This document shows, in pieces, positions 16,293 through 24,169 of a DNA stretch of 30,208 nucleotides (within the stretch, counting starts at the first letter, position 1; every line of letters starts with the position of its first letter). Under the pieces are notes generated by a model, which was not told the origin of the DNA, did no database searches, and was given only the letters and a program-made list of their open reading frames with translations. Location: NCBI GenBank assembly GCA_036786445.1, contig DAIQRD010000015.1:1-30208 (forward strand), given 5' to 3'. The stretch is from JAAZMF01 sp036786445 (GTDB lineage: Bacteria > Bacillota > Limnochordia > DTU087). Made by a program: the position numbers and the translations under genes.

Positions 16293-16781
16293 ATGAGCGT
16301 CAATCTAGCCCAGGCGGCCTGGGATGGGCTCATATCAGGCCTGCTAGGCCTCAAAAATATCGTGATCATTGTCCTGCCTTTGATGATCTTCATAGAGGCG
16401 GCCAAAGATAGTGGTGTCATGGAGCGTATTACCGCTAGATTTCATGGTGTAGCGGGCTTTCTGCAGATCTCCAAAGAGGCAGTGTTGCCTTTGGTTGTGG
16501 GATTGGGCATTGGTTTTTCCTATGGATCAGGCGTCATTATCAGCGCCGCCAAAGACGGAGACCTTTCTCTGAAAGATCGCTACGCCATCGCTATCTTTCT
16601 TTCAATATGTCATTCGATATTCGAGGATACATTGATTTTCGTTGCCATTGGGGCCAGCGTTTCTTGGCTAATGGGCAGCCGATTGATTTTGGCTATACTA
16701 GCTACTTTGCTTTTTGGCAGACTGCCCATGGCCACCAGCCCCAAGATGCTGGAGACTGGTATTTCCACGGACCTTAGCTAG
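16293..16781 (+). CDS. Nucleoside-recognition (Gate) domain membrane protein, second of a pair
   Basis: A 162-residue membrane protein, the second half of a Gate pair. It begins with an amphipathic segment (AAWDGLISGLLGLKNIVIIVLPLMIFIEAAKD across residues 8-39) and contains GLGIGFSYGSGVIISAA and CHSIFEDTLIFVAIGAS, motifs seen in SpmB/YjiG-type proteins. ATG 16293 lies ten bases after GGGAG; GTG 16287 two codons earlier is possible but is only four bases away. Alternating with the preceding protein, it could form a two-subunit membrane complex. The deacylase gene begins about 50 bp downstream. Confidence 0.82.
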   Translation: MSVNLAQAAWDGLISGLLGLKNIVIIVLPLMIFIEAAKDSGVMERITARFHGVAGFLQISKEAVLPLVVGLGIGFSYGSGVIISAAKDGDLSLKDRYAIAIFLSICHSIFEDTLIFVAIGASVSWLMGSRLILAILATLLFGRLPMATSPKMLETGISTDLS

Positions 16782-16830
16782 AATAATTGCCTACCATAGG
16801 GGACGAGTAGTCCCTGGGAGGGGATAGGAC

Positions 16831-18432
16831 ATGTTTGATCTGATCATTGAGAAGGGACTGGTAGTTGATGGCACCGGTGCTCCAGCTCTAGCTGCTGATA
16901 TTGGGATCAAAGCAGATACGATTGTGGCTGTGGAGGATTTGGCAGGCTCGGAGGCAACTCAACGCTTGGATGCGTCAGGCATGATAGTTGCCCCTGGCTT
17001 CATCGATATCCACACCCATTCGGAGCTAGAGCTGCTGGCTGATGGTCGGGCGTTGAGTATGCTGTACCAGGGGGTGACCACCAATGTAACCGGCAACTGT
17101 GGCATGTCAGTGGCACCTATCAGTGACGCATCCCGTGTACCGGTCCAACTGGGGATGGCTGCGGATAGCTATGGCATTGAATGGAGCTGGAATTCCTTCG
17201 GACAATGGCTTGATACTCTAAGAGCTCAGCCCATAGCCATCAACGTGGCGCCTTTGGTAGGTCATGGCACCATTCGAGCCACCGCCATGGGTTTTGATGA
17301 TCGGCCCCCTACAGACATTGAAATGAAAACCATGAAAAAACTGGTCTACCAAGCCATGGAGGAAGGAGCTTTTGGCATCTCCACTGGGTTAGTGTATCCC
17401 CCGGGCATCTACTCGGATACTGCGGAACTAGTGGAACTGGCCCAGGTAGTGGCTCAATTCCACGGTCTTTACACATCCCACGTTCGAGGCGAAGCCGCTA
17501 CCCTGTTGGAGGCTATTCGAGAGGCTCTATCTATTGGTTTCAGATCGGGGGCAAGTGTGGAGATATCCCACCATAAGGCAGCTGGCAAGTCTAATTGGGG
17601 CAGAGTGAGGGACAGTTATGCGTTAATTGAAGCTGCTGCCGCAGATCACGATGTAACATATGATATATATCCCTATCGGGCAGGGAACGCCGGGTTAGGT
17701 CAGCTGTTGCCACCTTGGTCATTGGCCGGTGGCACAGATCGATTGTTGGAGCGGCTGAGTAACGCCGGAGAACGGGGACGGATCTATCATGACATAATCC
17801 ACGGCTGTCCTGGCTGGGCTAATTTCTTCCCCATTGACTGGGAAGATATTCGAATCGCTTCCCTTGTGTCCCCGGACAAGCAGTGGATGGAAGGGCTTTC
17901 TGTGGCGGAAATTGCTGCACAGCTACAGCAGGATCCCGTAGAGCTAGTTATGGATTTGGTCTATGAGGAAGCCAATCAGGTGAGCATGGTGAATTTCGTT
18001 ATATCCCCAGACGATATAGAGTTTCTTCTACCGAAGCCCTTGGCCATGATCGGATCAGATGGCAGGGCGGTATCACCCGGGGGCCCCACTGGCCATGGCC
18101 ATCCTCACCCTCGCTATTACGGGACTTTCTCCCGTGTTCTGAGTAAGTATGTGCGGGAAAAGGGGCTCTTGACCTGGGAAGCCACCATTCATAAAATGAC
18201 CGGCATGCCTGCGGCCAAATTGGGCCTCCACAAGCGAGGCCTGCTCCAACCCGGATATTTTGCAGACATTACTGTTTTTAGTCCTGACACCGTCTGGGAC
18301 CGAGCCACCTTTTCTGACCCCCATCAATTGGCAGCGGGGGTGGAGTGGGTACTCGTCAATGGCCATATCGCTCTAGACCAAGGCAAACCTGCTCTGGATC
18401 TGAAAGGCCAGCTGCTATCTCCTGGCTACTGA
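16831..18432 (+). CDS. N-acyl-D-amino-acid deacylase (D-aminoacylase family amidohydrolase)
   Basis: A 533-residue cytosolic amidohydrolase expected to remove acyl groups from N-acyl-D-amino acids or cleave related D-peptide bonds. The metal site is intact: His61/His63 (DIHTHSE), Cys90 (GNCG), His217 (HVRGEA), His247 (EISHHKAAG) and catalytic Asp410 (GSDG). The 30-residue spacing of the two later histidines equals that of Alcaligenes D-aminoacylase (His220, His250), where the bridging cysteine is Cys96. Small beta-sandwich parts lie at both ends, as usual. ATG 16831 follows a GGGAGGGG ribosome site. The two Gate genes just upstream suggest uptake or export of the substrate. The exact substrate (D-Glu, D-Asp, D-Ala or isoaspartyl type) cannot be read from the sequence. 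The roughly 190 bp after it hold no gene and no clear terminator. Confidence 0.9.
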   Translation: MFDLIIEKGLVVDGTGAPALAADIGIKADTIVAVEDLAGSEATQRLDASGMIVAPGFIDIHTHSELELLADGRALSMLYQGVTTNVTGNCGMSVAPISDASRVPVQLGMAADSYGIEWSWNSFGQWLDTLRAQPIAINVAPLVGHGTIRATAMGFDDRPPTDIEMKTMKKLVYQAMEEGAFGISTGLVYPPGIYSDTAELVELAQVVAQFHGLYTSHVRGEAATLLEAIREALSIGFRSGASVEISHHKAAGKSNWGRVRDSYALIEAAAADHDVTYDIYPYRAGNAGLGQLLPPWSLAGGTDRLLERLSNAGERGRIYHDIIHGCPGWANFFPIDWEDIRIASLVSPDKQWMEGLSVAEIAAQLQQDPVELVMDLVYEEANQVSMVNFVISPDDIEFLLPKPLAMIGSDGRAVSPGGPTGHGHPHPRYYGTFSRVLSKYVREKGLLTWEATIHKMTGMPAAKLGLHKRGLLQPGYFADITVFSPDTVWDRATFSDPHQLAAGVEWVLVNGHIALDQGKPALDLKGQLLSPGY

Positions 18433-18627
18433 TCCTTCCCTATCAACGATGAACAGGCATGGGCTGCCGGCAGACCCATTTATCCCTTGGGAGGAACAAC
18501 CTCGCTTGGGGGGAAATTGTGTCTTGGGATAGTGATGGTTAAAGCCCAAGGTGGAGTGGGTTGTTAATCAGGCCGAACCAGAGATTCCGAACTAGAGATC
18601 TAGCAGTTATTTGGGAGGGTGGTTGTG

Positions 18628-19329
18628 ATGGCCAAGAGACTAAGAACGTTAGGGACTTGCTTCAGCCTAATACTGGTATTTCTACTTGTGTGGTTGCCAG
18701 TTGCCAGCGCAGCATCACCTAGGATACGCATCAGTGAAAGTATATCGACACTCCAGGAAATGGCTACAGAACCTGACGCCAAAGCCATGGCTGCTTTGCT
18801 GCAGAAGGCCCAAGGTGTTGCCATCTTCCCTTCGGTGATTAAGGCTGGTGTCTTCCTAGGGGGTAAGTATGGGGAAGGGCTAGTTGTACAGCGCAATCAG
18901 GAAGATGGTACTTGGTATGGGCCGAGTTTTATCAGTATGAAGGGAATCTCCTATGGGCTGCAATTCGGCGTGCAATCTACTGCCTTGGTATTGGTTATTA
19001 ACAATGAGAAAGGCATGGAGAGTTTTCGAGGGACGCAAAGAGTAACCCTAGGCGGTGACATTGGGGTGGCGGCTGGGCCCGTAGGTCGTCAGGCAGGGGC
19101 TAGTACTGATGTGGATCTGCAGGCTGCAATTTACAGTTACTCCATTAGCAAAGGTATCTTTGCCGGGTTTTCTTTGGAGGGAGCTGTTATTGAAGCTGAT
19201 GAAGACGCCAATGAGGCGTATTGGGGGAGAACTATGGGTCCCAAGGAGATTCTTGGTATCGAGGCTACCGATGACAGGGTGGAATCTCTGCTTAGGGAAT
19301 TGGAGAAACTCATGGCCATGGGCAATTGA
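18628..19329 (+). CDS. Secreted SYLF (Ysc84) lipid-binding domain protein
   Basis: A 233-residue protein with a signal peptide (basic start, then SLILVFLLVWLPVASAASP, cleavage likely after VASA) and a SYLF/Ysc84 domain covering most of the rest. Typical elements are AKAMAALLQKAQGVAIFPSV, the glycine-rich GKYGEGLVV, and GGDIGVAAGPVGRQ, DVDLQAAIYSYSISKGIFAG and GAVIE. In eukaryotes SYLF domains bind phosphoinositides and membranes; bacterial roles are poorly known. I chose ATG 18628, nine bases from GGGAGG; in-frame GTGs at 18619 and 18625 are alternatives. It appears to be monocistronic. Confidence 0.88.
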   Translation: MAKRLRTLGTCFSLILVFLLVWLPVASAASPRIRISESISTLQEMATEPDAKAMAALLQKAQGVAIFPSVIKAGVFLGGKYGEGLVVQRNQEDGTWYGPSFISMKGISYGLQFGVQSTALVLVINNEKGMESFRGTQRVTLGGDIGVAAGPVGRQAGASTDVDLQAAIYSYSISKGIFAGFSLEGAVIEADEDANEAYWGRTMGPKEILGIEATDDRVESLLRELEKLMAMGN

Positions 19330-19371
19330 GCTTATGTAGGGCTTGGCTGGATTCGGTACCATAGTCCAGAA

Positions 19372-20181
19372 TCAAGTATGGGGCGAGATCAGGTCTAGCT
19401 GCAACAGGGCATGGTAGATGCCATCAGCGTCGTTGCTTTTGGTGATGAGATCGGCTACAGCCAGCACCTTGGGCATGGAGTTGCCCATGGCGATACCGAT
19501 GCCTGCCATCTCAATTAGCTCCATATCGTTTTCGCCGTCACCGAAGGCTATGATATCGGCAGCACGGATACTGAGCATCTGGGCCACTTCTTGCAGGGCG
19601 TGGGCCTTTGATACTCCTTGATGGACAATCTCGCAGTAATTCGGCTTGGATAGACTGACGGAAAGTGGCAGGCCTTGGGTGAGAACCCATCCCTGAAAGC
19701 TGGCGATGGCAGGCGTTTCACCCATCACAAGTATTTTGTGGGCCGGGGGCAGTGCGGGATCAAGAAGGTCAGGGACGGTCTCTGGTTGGAATTGAACTAT
19801 GGCTGCTTCTTCCTCGCACCATATAGAGGCGCCCTCCACAAACCAATCCCAATCAGCCATGATGTTGGCATGCAGACCCTGGCGCCGGCTTTCTTCGATA
19901 ATCTGTCTGATTGAATCGCGGTCCATGGGCAAGTCTTGGATGATCTTGTTTTGCCGGACAATGGTGGCACCATTGAGGGCTATGAACATGGCACTACCGA
20001 TGCCAAGTTGCTGAACGATGCCAGCAACGCTCTTGGGTGGTCTGGCAGTTGCCAGGAGAATATGATGGCCGGCTGATGCCAGCCGGGCAAGGGCCTGTTT
20101 GGTTGAAGGTAATATGGCATGGGAACTATTGAGCAAAGTGCCATCCACGTCCAGGGCGATGATCTTAGGGCGGGCATGCAT
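19372..20181 (-). CDS. Cof-type HAD family phosphatase
   Basis: A 269-residue HAD hydrolase of the Cof (class IIB cap) type, which usually dephosphorylates sugar phosphates or similar small molecules. Motif I is LDVDGTLLN (Asp11, Asp13), motif II lies in LLATARP, and motif IV is FGDGENDMELI near the C terminus, followed by GIAMGNSMPKV. The ATG at 20181 lies 11 bases after GGGAGG. It converges on the SYLF gene with about 40 bp between and is divergent from ridA. Substrate is unknown. Confidence 0.93.
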   Translation of the reverse strand: MHARPKIIALDVDGTLLNSSHAILPSTKQALARLASAGHHILLATARPPKSVAGIVQQLGIGSAMFIALNGATIVRQNKIIQDLPMDRDSIRQIIEESRRQGLHANIMADWDWFVEGASIWCEEEAAIVQFQPETVPDLLDPALPPAHKILVMGETPAIASFQGWVLTQGLPLSVSLSKPNYCEIVHQGVSKAHALQEVAQMLSIRAADIIAFGDGENDMELIEMAGIGIAMGNSMPKVLAVADLITKSNDADGIYHALLQLDLISPHT

Positions 20182-20263
20182 TATGGATTATACCTCCCAA
20201 AGTGAAGAAGGCTTCACTAGATAGTTGCGTTACTGTCCCAGCAGTACTGGTGGCTAGGGAATA

Positions 20264-20283
20264 CCCCGGGCTTTAGCCCTGGG
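20264..20283 (+). other. Imperfect hairpin just before ridA
   Basis: CCCCGGGC (20264-20271) faces GCCCTGGG (20276-20283) around a TTTA loop, with one C/T mismatch. It sits some 15 bp before the ribosome site of ridA and lacks a T run. It could affect ridA translation or be an old repeat; I see no strong evidence for either. Confidence 0.3.
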
Positions 20284-20310
20284 AGTATGGAAATAGAAAG
20301 GAAGAAGACC

Positions 20311-20700
20311 ATGCAAAAAAGAGTCATTAACACCACTAAAGGGCCTGCAGCCAAAGGGCCGTATTCCACAGTTGCCTGTCACGGCAACATTGCTTATGTT
20401 TCTGGGCAGGGCACCCTCGATCCTGCTACTGGCCAATTCGTGCGAGGGAGTATTGAAGCACAGACTGAGAGAGTGCTGGAGAGCATAAAACTGATTTTGG
20501 AGGAAATTGGCTCTGGTCTGGAGTGTGTGCTCAAGACAACGGTGTACTTATCGGATATGGACAATTTTTCCCGCATGAACGAAGTATATGCTCGCTACAT
20601 GGGCCCCAACTACCCAGCCCGCACATGCATCCAGGCGGGAAGACTGCCTTTTGATATGGATGTCGAGATCGAAGTGATCGCGGAGATCCCTGAAAAATGA
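20311..20700 (+). CDS. ridA: RidA family enamine/imine deaminase
   Basis: A 129-residue protein of the RidA/YjgF/UK114 family, which hydrolyses reactive enamines such as 2-aminoacrylate released by serine and threonine dehydratases. Conserved parts are TTKGPAAKGPYS near the N terminus, YVSGQGTLDP, TTVYLSDMDNFSRMNEVY and the C-terminal PARTCIQAGRLPFDMDVEIE, with the arginine expected at the active site. I chose ATG 20311 after AAAGGAAG; ATG 20287 would add eight residues. It ends just before a strong terminator, so it is transcribed separately from feoA. A functional tie to the serine dehydratase 19 kb away is speculative. Confidence 0.93.
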   Translation: MQKRVINTTKGPAAKGPYSTVACHGNIAYVSGQGTLDPATGQFVRGSIEAQTERVLESIKLILEEIGSGLECVLKTTVYLSDMDNFSRMNEVYARYMGPNYPARTCIQAGRLPFDMDVEIEVIAEIPEK

Positions 20701-20740
20701 GGTAAGTGACCTTTGTTGATGACTATATAGACACACTGTT

Positions 20741-20768
20741 AGGGGAAGGCTATGGCCTTCCCCTTTGT
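20741..20768 (+). terminator. Terminator after ridA
   Basis: AGGGGAAGGC (20741-20750) pairs perfectly with GCCTTCCCCT (20755-20764) around loop TATG and is followed by TTGTGATTTT, an imperfect U tract. It separates ridA from the metal-transport operon and shows that an upstream extension of feoA across it would be wrong. Confidence 0.75.
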
Positions 20769-20822
20769 GATTTTGGGGAGAAGCAGGAACCATCGGGCCA
20801 TGATCCTCATAGTGTATTATCG

Positions 20823-20846
20823 AAAGTTGTGCTAGGGCAAAGTTGT
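20823..20846 (+). promoter_or_regulatory. Direct repeat in the feoA leader, possible operator
   Basis: AAAGTTGT occurs at 20823-20830 and again at 20839-20846, a 16 bp period, just after a TATTAT (20815-20820) that could be a -10 box but has no matching -35. The repeat ends 22 bp before the feoA start. A target for the operon's own DtxR/MntR-type regulator is possible, though such sites are usually inverted repeats. Confidence 0.3.
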
Positions 20847-20867
20847 TGCTGGAGAGGAGCCATAGGA

Positions 20868-21113
20868 ATGAGGGCAAACACATGTACGCTGGCTCGCTTG
20901 CCCATTGGTAGGCAGGCAGTTGTTCTTGAGGTGCAGGCCAACGGCAATACCCGGAGACGCTTGCTGGATCTGGGATTAGTGCCAGGCACTGTTGTTGAAT
21001 CTATTCGCCGTAGCCCTACGGGAGACCCTACGGCCTTCGGTATTAGGGGAGCTGTGATTGCACTTAGGCAAGCCGATGGAGATACTATATTGGTTCAGCC
21101 AGTAGCTAATTAG
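20868..21113 (+). CDS. feoA: FeoA family ferrous iron transport protein
   Basis: An 81-residue cytosolic SH3-like protein that works with FeoB in ferrous iron uptake. Family features are LARLPIGRQAVVLEV, RRRLLDLGLVPGTVVESIRR and the closing GDPTAFGIRGAVIALRQ. ATG 20868 has GAGGAG nine bases upstream; the same frame is open further back to 20706, but that extension would run through the ridA terminator and is not expected. The feoB GTPase gene starts 15 bp downstream. First gene of feoA-feoB(GTPase)-feoB(membrane)-regulator. Confidence 0.93.
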   Translation: MRANTCTLARLPIGRQAVVLEVQANGNTRRRLLDLGLVPGTVVESIRRSPTGDPTAFGIRGAVIALRQADGDTILVQPVAN

Positions 21114-21128
21114 AGGAAGGGAAGGTCT

Positions 21129-21893
21129 ATGGGACTTACGTATCAGTCATCTGGACTAGAGGTGACTAGAGAAGACTTCGTGCCAGCCCACATAACAGCC
21201 GATTATACCGTGAGCCTTGCTGGCAATCCCAACACAGGTAAGAGCACTGTCTTTAATGCCTTAACCGGTCTTAACCAGCACACCGGTAACTGGCCAGGAA
21301 AGACTGTAGCACAGGCCCGGGGATTCTATCACCACAGAGGGAAGAACGTTGTCCTGGTAGATTTGCCGGGCATCTACTCTTTGCTGGCCAGTTCCCCAGA
21401 GGAAGAAGTGGCGAGGGATTTCCTCTGTTTCGGCCGACCTGATGCCACTGTGATTATGGCAGATGCCACTTGCCTTGAGCGTAATCTGAATCTGGTCCTA
21501 CAAGTGCTAGAGATCACGCCGAAGGTGGTAGTATGCCTCAATCTCATCGATGAAGCCGAGCGCAAAGGGTTGCAGATTGACGTGCAGCAGCTATCACAGA
21601 AACTGGGGGTTCCAGTAGTACCTACTGCAGCCAACAGTGGTCGAGGTCTGGGATTACTCAAGGATTGGATCAACAGAGTTGCTTCCAGTCAAGTGTCTTG
21701 CCGGCCGGGTCTAGTGCAATACCCTGAGCCGATGGAAAAGGCCATCAACGAATTGGAGGAATGCCTCGAACGGGTGCCGATTAATGGTCTGAGTAAGCGC
21801 TGGGTGGCACTGCGGTTACTGGAGGGTGATCTATCAGCCTGGGTGGCGATTAGGCAATACGGTTTGGCACCTAATGCGGGACGGGAGGATTAA
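21129..21893 (+). CDS. feoB: FeoB GTPase-domain protein (soluble part of a divided FeoB)
   Basis: A 254-residue G protein equal to the cytosolic N-terminal part of FeoB. GTPase motifs are complete: G1 GNPNTGKST (32-40), G2 around NWPGKTV (54-60), G3 DLPG (78-81), G4 NLID (138-141) and G5 TAANSGRG. After the G domain the helical region (ALRLLEGDLSAWVAIRQYG) fits FeoB's GDI-like helical domain. It ends with TAA at 21891 where a normal FeoB would continue into the membrane part. There is a 26-residue N-terminal extension before the G domain. The membrane half follows two bases later in another frame with its own start. Confidence 0.9.
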   Translation: MGLTYQSSGLEVTREDFVPAHITADYTVSLAGNPNTGKSTVFNALTGLNQHTGNWPGKTVAQARGFYHHRGKNVVLVDLPGIYSLLASSPEEEVARDFLCFGRPDATVIMADATCLERNLNLVLQVLEITPKVVVCLNLIDEAERKGLQIDVQQLSQKLGVPVVPTAANSGRGLGLLKDWINRVASSQVSCRPGLVQYPEPMEKAINELEECLERVPINGLSKRWVALRLLEGDLSAWVAIRQYGLAPNAGRED

Positions 21894-21895
21894 GA

Positions 21896-23296
21896 ATGGG
21901 GATCGACGCAGGAGATGCCTTAGGAGAAGTCACTCGGCGAGCCAAGGAACTAAGCACGCAGTTGGGAGACGTGCGGGACATGGTGGTCACCGCCATCTAT
22001 CAGCGGGCTGAGGCCCTCTCTGTTGATACTGTGACGCGAACTCATAACGGGAGAATTGATTGGGACAAAAAGATAGATGACATACTGACATCCAAACTCC
22101 TCGGCTATCCCTTAATGTTGCTGGTACTGGGCCTTATCTTGTGGTTAAGCATAACAGGTGCCAACTATCCCTCCGACCTATTAGCTAGACTCTTCTTTGC
22201 TTTGGAAGGGCAGTTGACGATTCTTTCTGGAAGGCTGGGGGCGCCAGATTGGCTCCATGGCTTGACTGTTCTAGGTGTCTATCGCAGTCTGGCCTGGGTG
22301 ATATCGGTGATGCTGCCTCCCATGGCCATCTTTTTCCCGTTGTTTACACTGCTGGAAGATCTGGGGTATCTGCCTAGGGTGGCTTTTAATCTAGATAGCC
22401 TATTTAAGCGGGCCGGTGCCCACGGCAAGCAGGCACTGACCATGGCTATGGGTTTTGGCTGCAATGCGGCTGGGGTCATGGCAGCCCGGATCATTGATTC
22501 ACCCCGGGAGCGGATGATCGCTATCCTCACCAATAATTTCATGCCCTGCAATGGTCGCTTTCCCCTGCTGATTGCCATGTCTTCCCTGTTCTTGGGGGCG
22601 GGATTGGCGCAGGGGAACCTCATCGCATCAGTGATCGTGGTGGGGATGGTGCTCTTAGGCATCAGTACGACTTTCTTAGTTTCCTGGGTTCTCTCTCATA
22701 CACTACTCAAGGGAATACCAGCCTCCTTTACTCTGGAGTTGCCGCCATACAGAAAACCCCAGATTTTGCAGGTCCTGGTACGGTCTGTGCTTGACCGGAC
22801 GTTGCTTGTGCTGTGGAGGGCGGTGAAAGTAGCTGCACCAGCCGGCGCTGTGGTTTGGATTCTAGCCAATGCGCAGATTGGTGATCTCAGCATCATGGGA
22901 CATGGGGCTGGTTATTTAGATCCAATGGCCCGTCTCATGGGGCTAGATGGTTTCATTTTGCTGGCCTTTCTCCTGGGGTTACCTGCCAATGAAATCGTGA
23001 TTCCCATTCTGCTAATGAGTTATCTTGGTGCCGGCGCATTGATGGAATTCGATAGCCTTGCCACCATGAAAGTGTTGCTAGTATCCCGGGGATGGACGTG
23101 GTTGACTGCCTTGAATGTCATGGTATTCTCTCTGTTGCATTTCCCCTGTGGAACTACGCTACTCACCATTCATAGTGAGACCAGGAGTTGGAAATGGACC
23201 GCCATAGCGGGTTTGCTCACTACGGCTACAGCCATAGCTGTCTGCTTCTTCATCACCCAAGGTGTCCGGTTTGTTCAGTTGGTATTCTGGGGATAG
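21896..23296 (+). CDS. feoB: FeoB membrane permease protein (membrane part of a divided FeoB)
   Basis: A 466-residue protein equal to the C-terminal membrane half of FeoB, with two Gate modules. A soluble helical N terminus (about 60 residues) leads to KLLGYPLMLLVLGLILWLS. FeoB landmarks are GFGCNAAGVMAARIID (Cys189), NFMPCNGRFP (Cys218), LGLPANEIVIPIL, and HFPCGTTLLTIHSETRSWKW near the end. Roughly eight membrane helices can be seen. ATG 21896 lies just after GGGAGG and the TAA of the GTPase gene (TAAGAATG), so it probably relies on coupled translation. No sequence seems missing at the join, so it is a division rather than a decayed gene. The 35 bp to the regulator keep it in the operon. Confidence 0.9.
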   Translation: MGIDAGDALGEVTRRAKELSTQLGDVRDMVVTAIYQRAEALSVDTVTRTHNGRIDWDKKIDDILTSKLLGYPLMLLVLGLILWLSITGANYPSDLLARLFFALEGQLTILSGRLGAPDWLHGLTVLGVYRSLAWVISVMLPPMAIFFPLFTLLEDLGYLPRVAFNLDSLFKRAGAHGKQALTMAMGFGCNAAGVMAARIIDSPRERMIAILTNNFMPCNGRFPLLIAMSSLFLGAGLAQGNLIASVIVVGMVLLGISTTFLVSWVLSHTLLKGIPASFTLELPPYRKPQILQVLVRSVLDRTLLVLWRAVKVAAPAGAVVWILANAQIGDLSIMGHGAGYLDPMARLMGLDGFILLAFLLGLPANEIVIPILLMSYLGAGALMEFDSLATMKVLLVSRGWTWLTALNVMVFSLLHFPCGTTLLTIHSETRSWKWTAIAGLLTTATAIAVCFFITQGVRFVQLVFWG

Positions 23297-23331
23297 TCGA
23301 TGCTCGTTGAAGTCGGATAGAGGAGCAATCA

Positions 23332-23814
23332 ATGATGCTAACGGAAAGCATGGAAGACTATCTGGAAATGATCTATCGCCTAGTCAAGACCAAGGGATAT
23401 GTGCGGGCAGTGGATCTAGCAGAACAGCTACGGGTACAGGCATCTAGTGTGACTAGGATGGTGCAGAAATTGCACGAGGCAGATTTTGTTTACTACGAAA
23501 GGTATCGTAATATTGCTTTGACACCATCTGGGGAGCAATATGGGCAATTTCTCATTTGGCGTGATCGGACCCTAAAGGATTTTCTGCTATTGCTCGATGC
23601 AGACTTGGGTATCGAAGAGCAGGTTGAAGGTATGGAGCACTATATTACGCCTCCGACCATGGCTCTTATCCGTGATCTGATCATGTTTTTCGTGAACCGA
23701 CCCGAGGCGTTGGCCACCTTGCGATCGCTGCGGGGGCACTTTGGCTATCCTGATGGGGAAAGACTACCGGTTTTGCGAGCATGGGATTTCCGCCACACCG
23801 GCGATGAGCTCTGA
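23332..23814 (+). CDS. DtxR/MntR family metal-dependent transcriptional regulator
   Basis: A 160-residue regulator with an N-terminal winged helix (SMEDYLEMIY... VQASSVTRMVQKLHEADFVYYERYRNI split over residues 6-61) and a dimerisation/metal domain. It is closest to B. subtilis MntR. Expected metal ligands Asp9, Glu12, Glu99, Glu102 and His103 (QVEGMEH) are present, but the position of MntR His77 is Asp78 (IWRDRTLKDF). There is no SH3-like third domain. As the last gene of the feo operon it probably senses Fe(II) or Mn(II) and represses these genes; this is inference from family and position. ATG 23332 follows AGGAG. Confidence 0.88.
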   Translation: MMLTESMEDYLEMIYRLVKTKGYVRAVDLAEQLRVQASSVTRMVQKLHEADFVYYERYRNIALTPSGEQYGQFLIWRDRTLKDFLLLLDADLGIEEQVEGMEHYITPPTMALIRDLIMFFVNRPEALATLRSLRGHFGYPDGERLPVLRAWDFRHTGDEL

Positions 23815-23823
23815 CTCGGTGAA

Positions 23824-23854
23824 TGCGTAAGGGGGTGGCTAGCCCCCTTGCGCA
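23824..23854. terminator. Hairpin between convergent genes, possible bidirectional terminator
   Basis: TGCGTAAGGGGG (23824-23835) pairs with CCCCCTTGCGCA (23843-23854), one T:G wobble, loop TGGCTAG. It lies in the 45 bp between the regulator stop and the DUF503 stop. There is no T tract on either side, so termination would be weak or Rho-assisted. Confidence 0.55.
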
Positions 23855-23859
23855 AGATT

Positions 23860-24141
23860 CTACAGTATTTCCGTTTCAATGGCGGTGACCATGGTCACTG
23901 GTTGCCCTTCCACAAAATCTATGATGGACTGCAGCTGGCTGCTGGCATGAGCAGTAGAACCACCAATTACAGCAGCCCCGATGGTGCTCTCTTGCCACAG
24001 GTCCTGATCGTCGATCTCTGCTATGGCAGCATTGAACTTGTTGCGTAGCCGGCGGATAAGGCTGCTGACTACACTGCGTTTGTCTTTGAGGGACTGACAA
24101 TCGGAGATATGCAGCCTGATCCTGACAATTCCCACTATCAT
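23860..24141 (-). CDS. DUF503 (YlxP-like) protein
   Basis: A 93-residue protein with the DUF503 hallmarks: MIVGIVRIRLHISDCQSLKD at the start, then KRSVVSSLIRRLRNKFNAAI and AEIDDQDLWQESTIGAAV. The family has a ferredoxin-like fold and no settled function; YlxP is often near translation and ribosome-maturation genes, which is not so here. ATG 24141 follows GGAG by eight bases; a TTG at 24165 would add eight residues. It is 28 bp downstream of the TIM-barrel gene and likely co-transcribed with it. Confidence 0.9.
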   Translation of the reverse strand: MIVGIVRIRLHISDCQSLKDKRSVVSSLIRRLRNKFNAAIAEIDDQDLWQESTIGAAVIGGSTAHASSQLQSIIDFVEGQPVTMVTAIETEIL

Positions 24142-24169
24142 AGTCCCACTCCAGTCCCACCTCAATGGG

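Noticed and set aside
20706..20867. Upstream extension of feoA
   Set aside because: The frame stays open but passes through the ridA terminator hairpin; the FeoA fold begins after ATG 20868 with a ribosome site.
21129..23296. Decayed feoB caused by a frameshift
   Set aside because: Each half is complete with intact motifs, its own start and ribosome site; a divided FeoB with separate GTPase and Gate proteins is known in Bacillota. An assembly error still deserves a read check.
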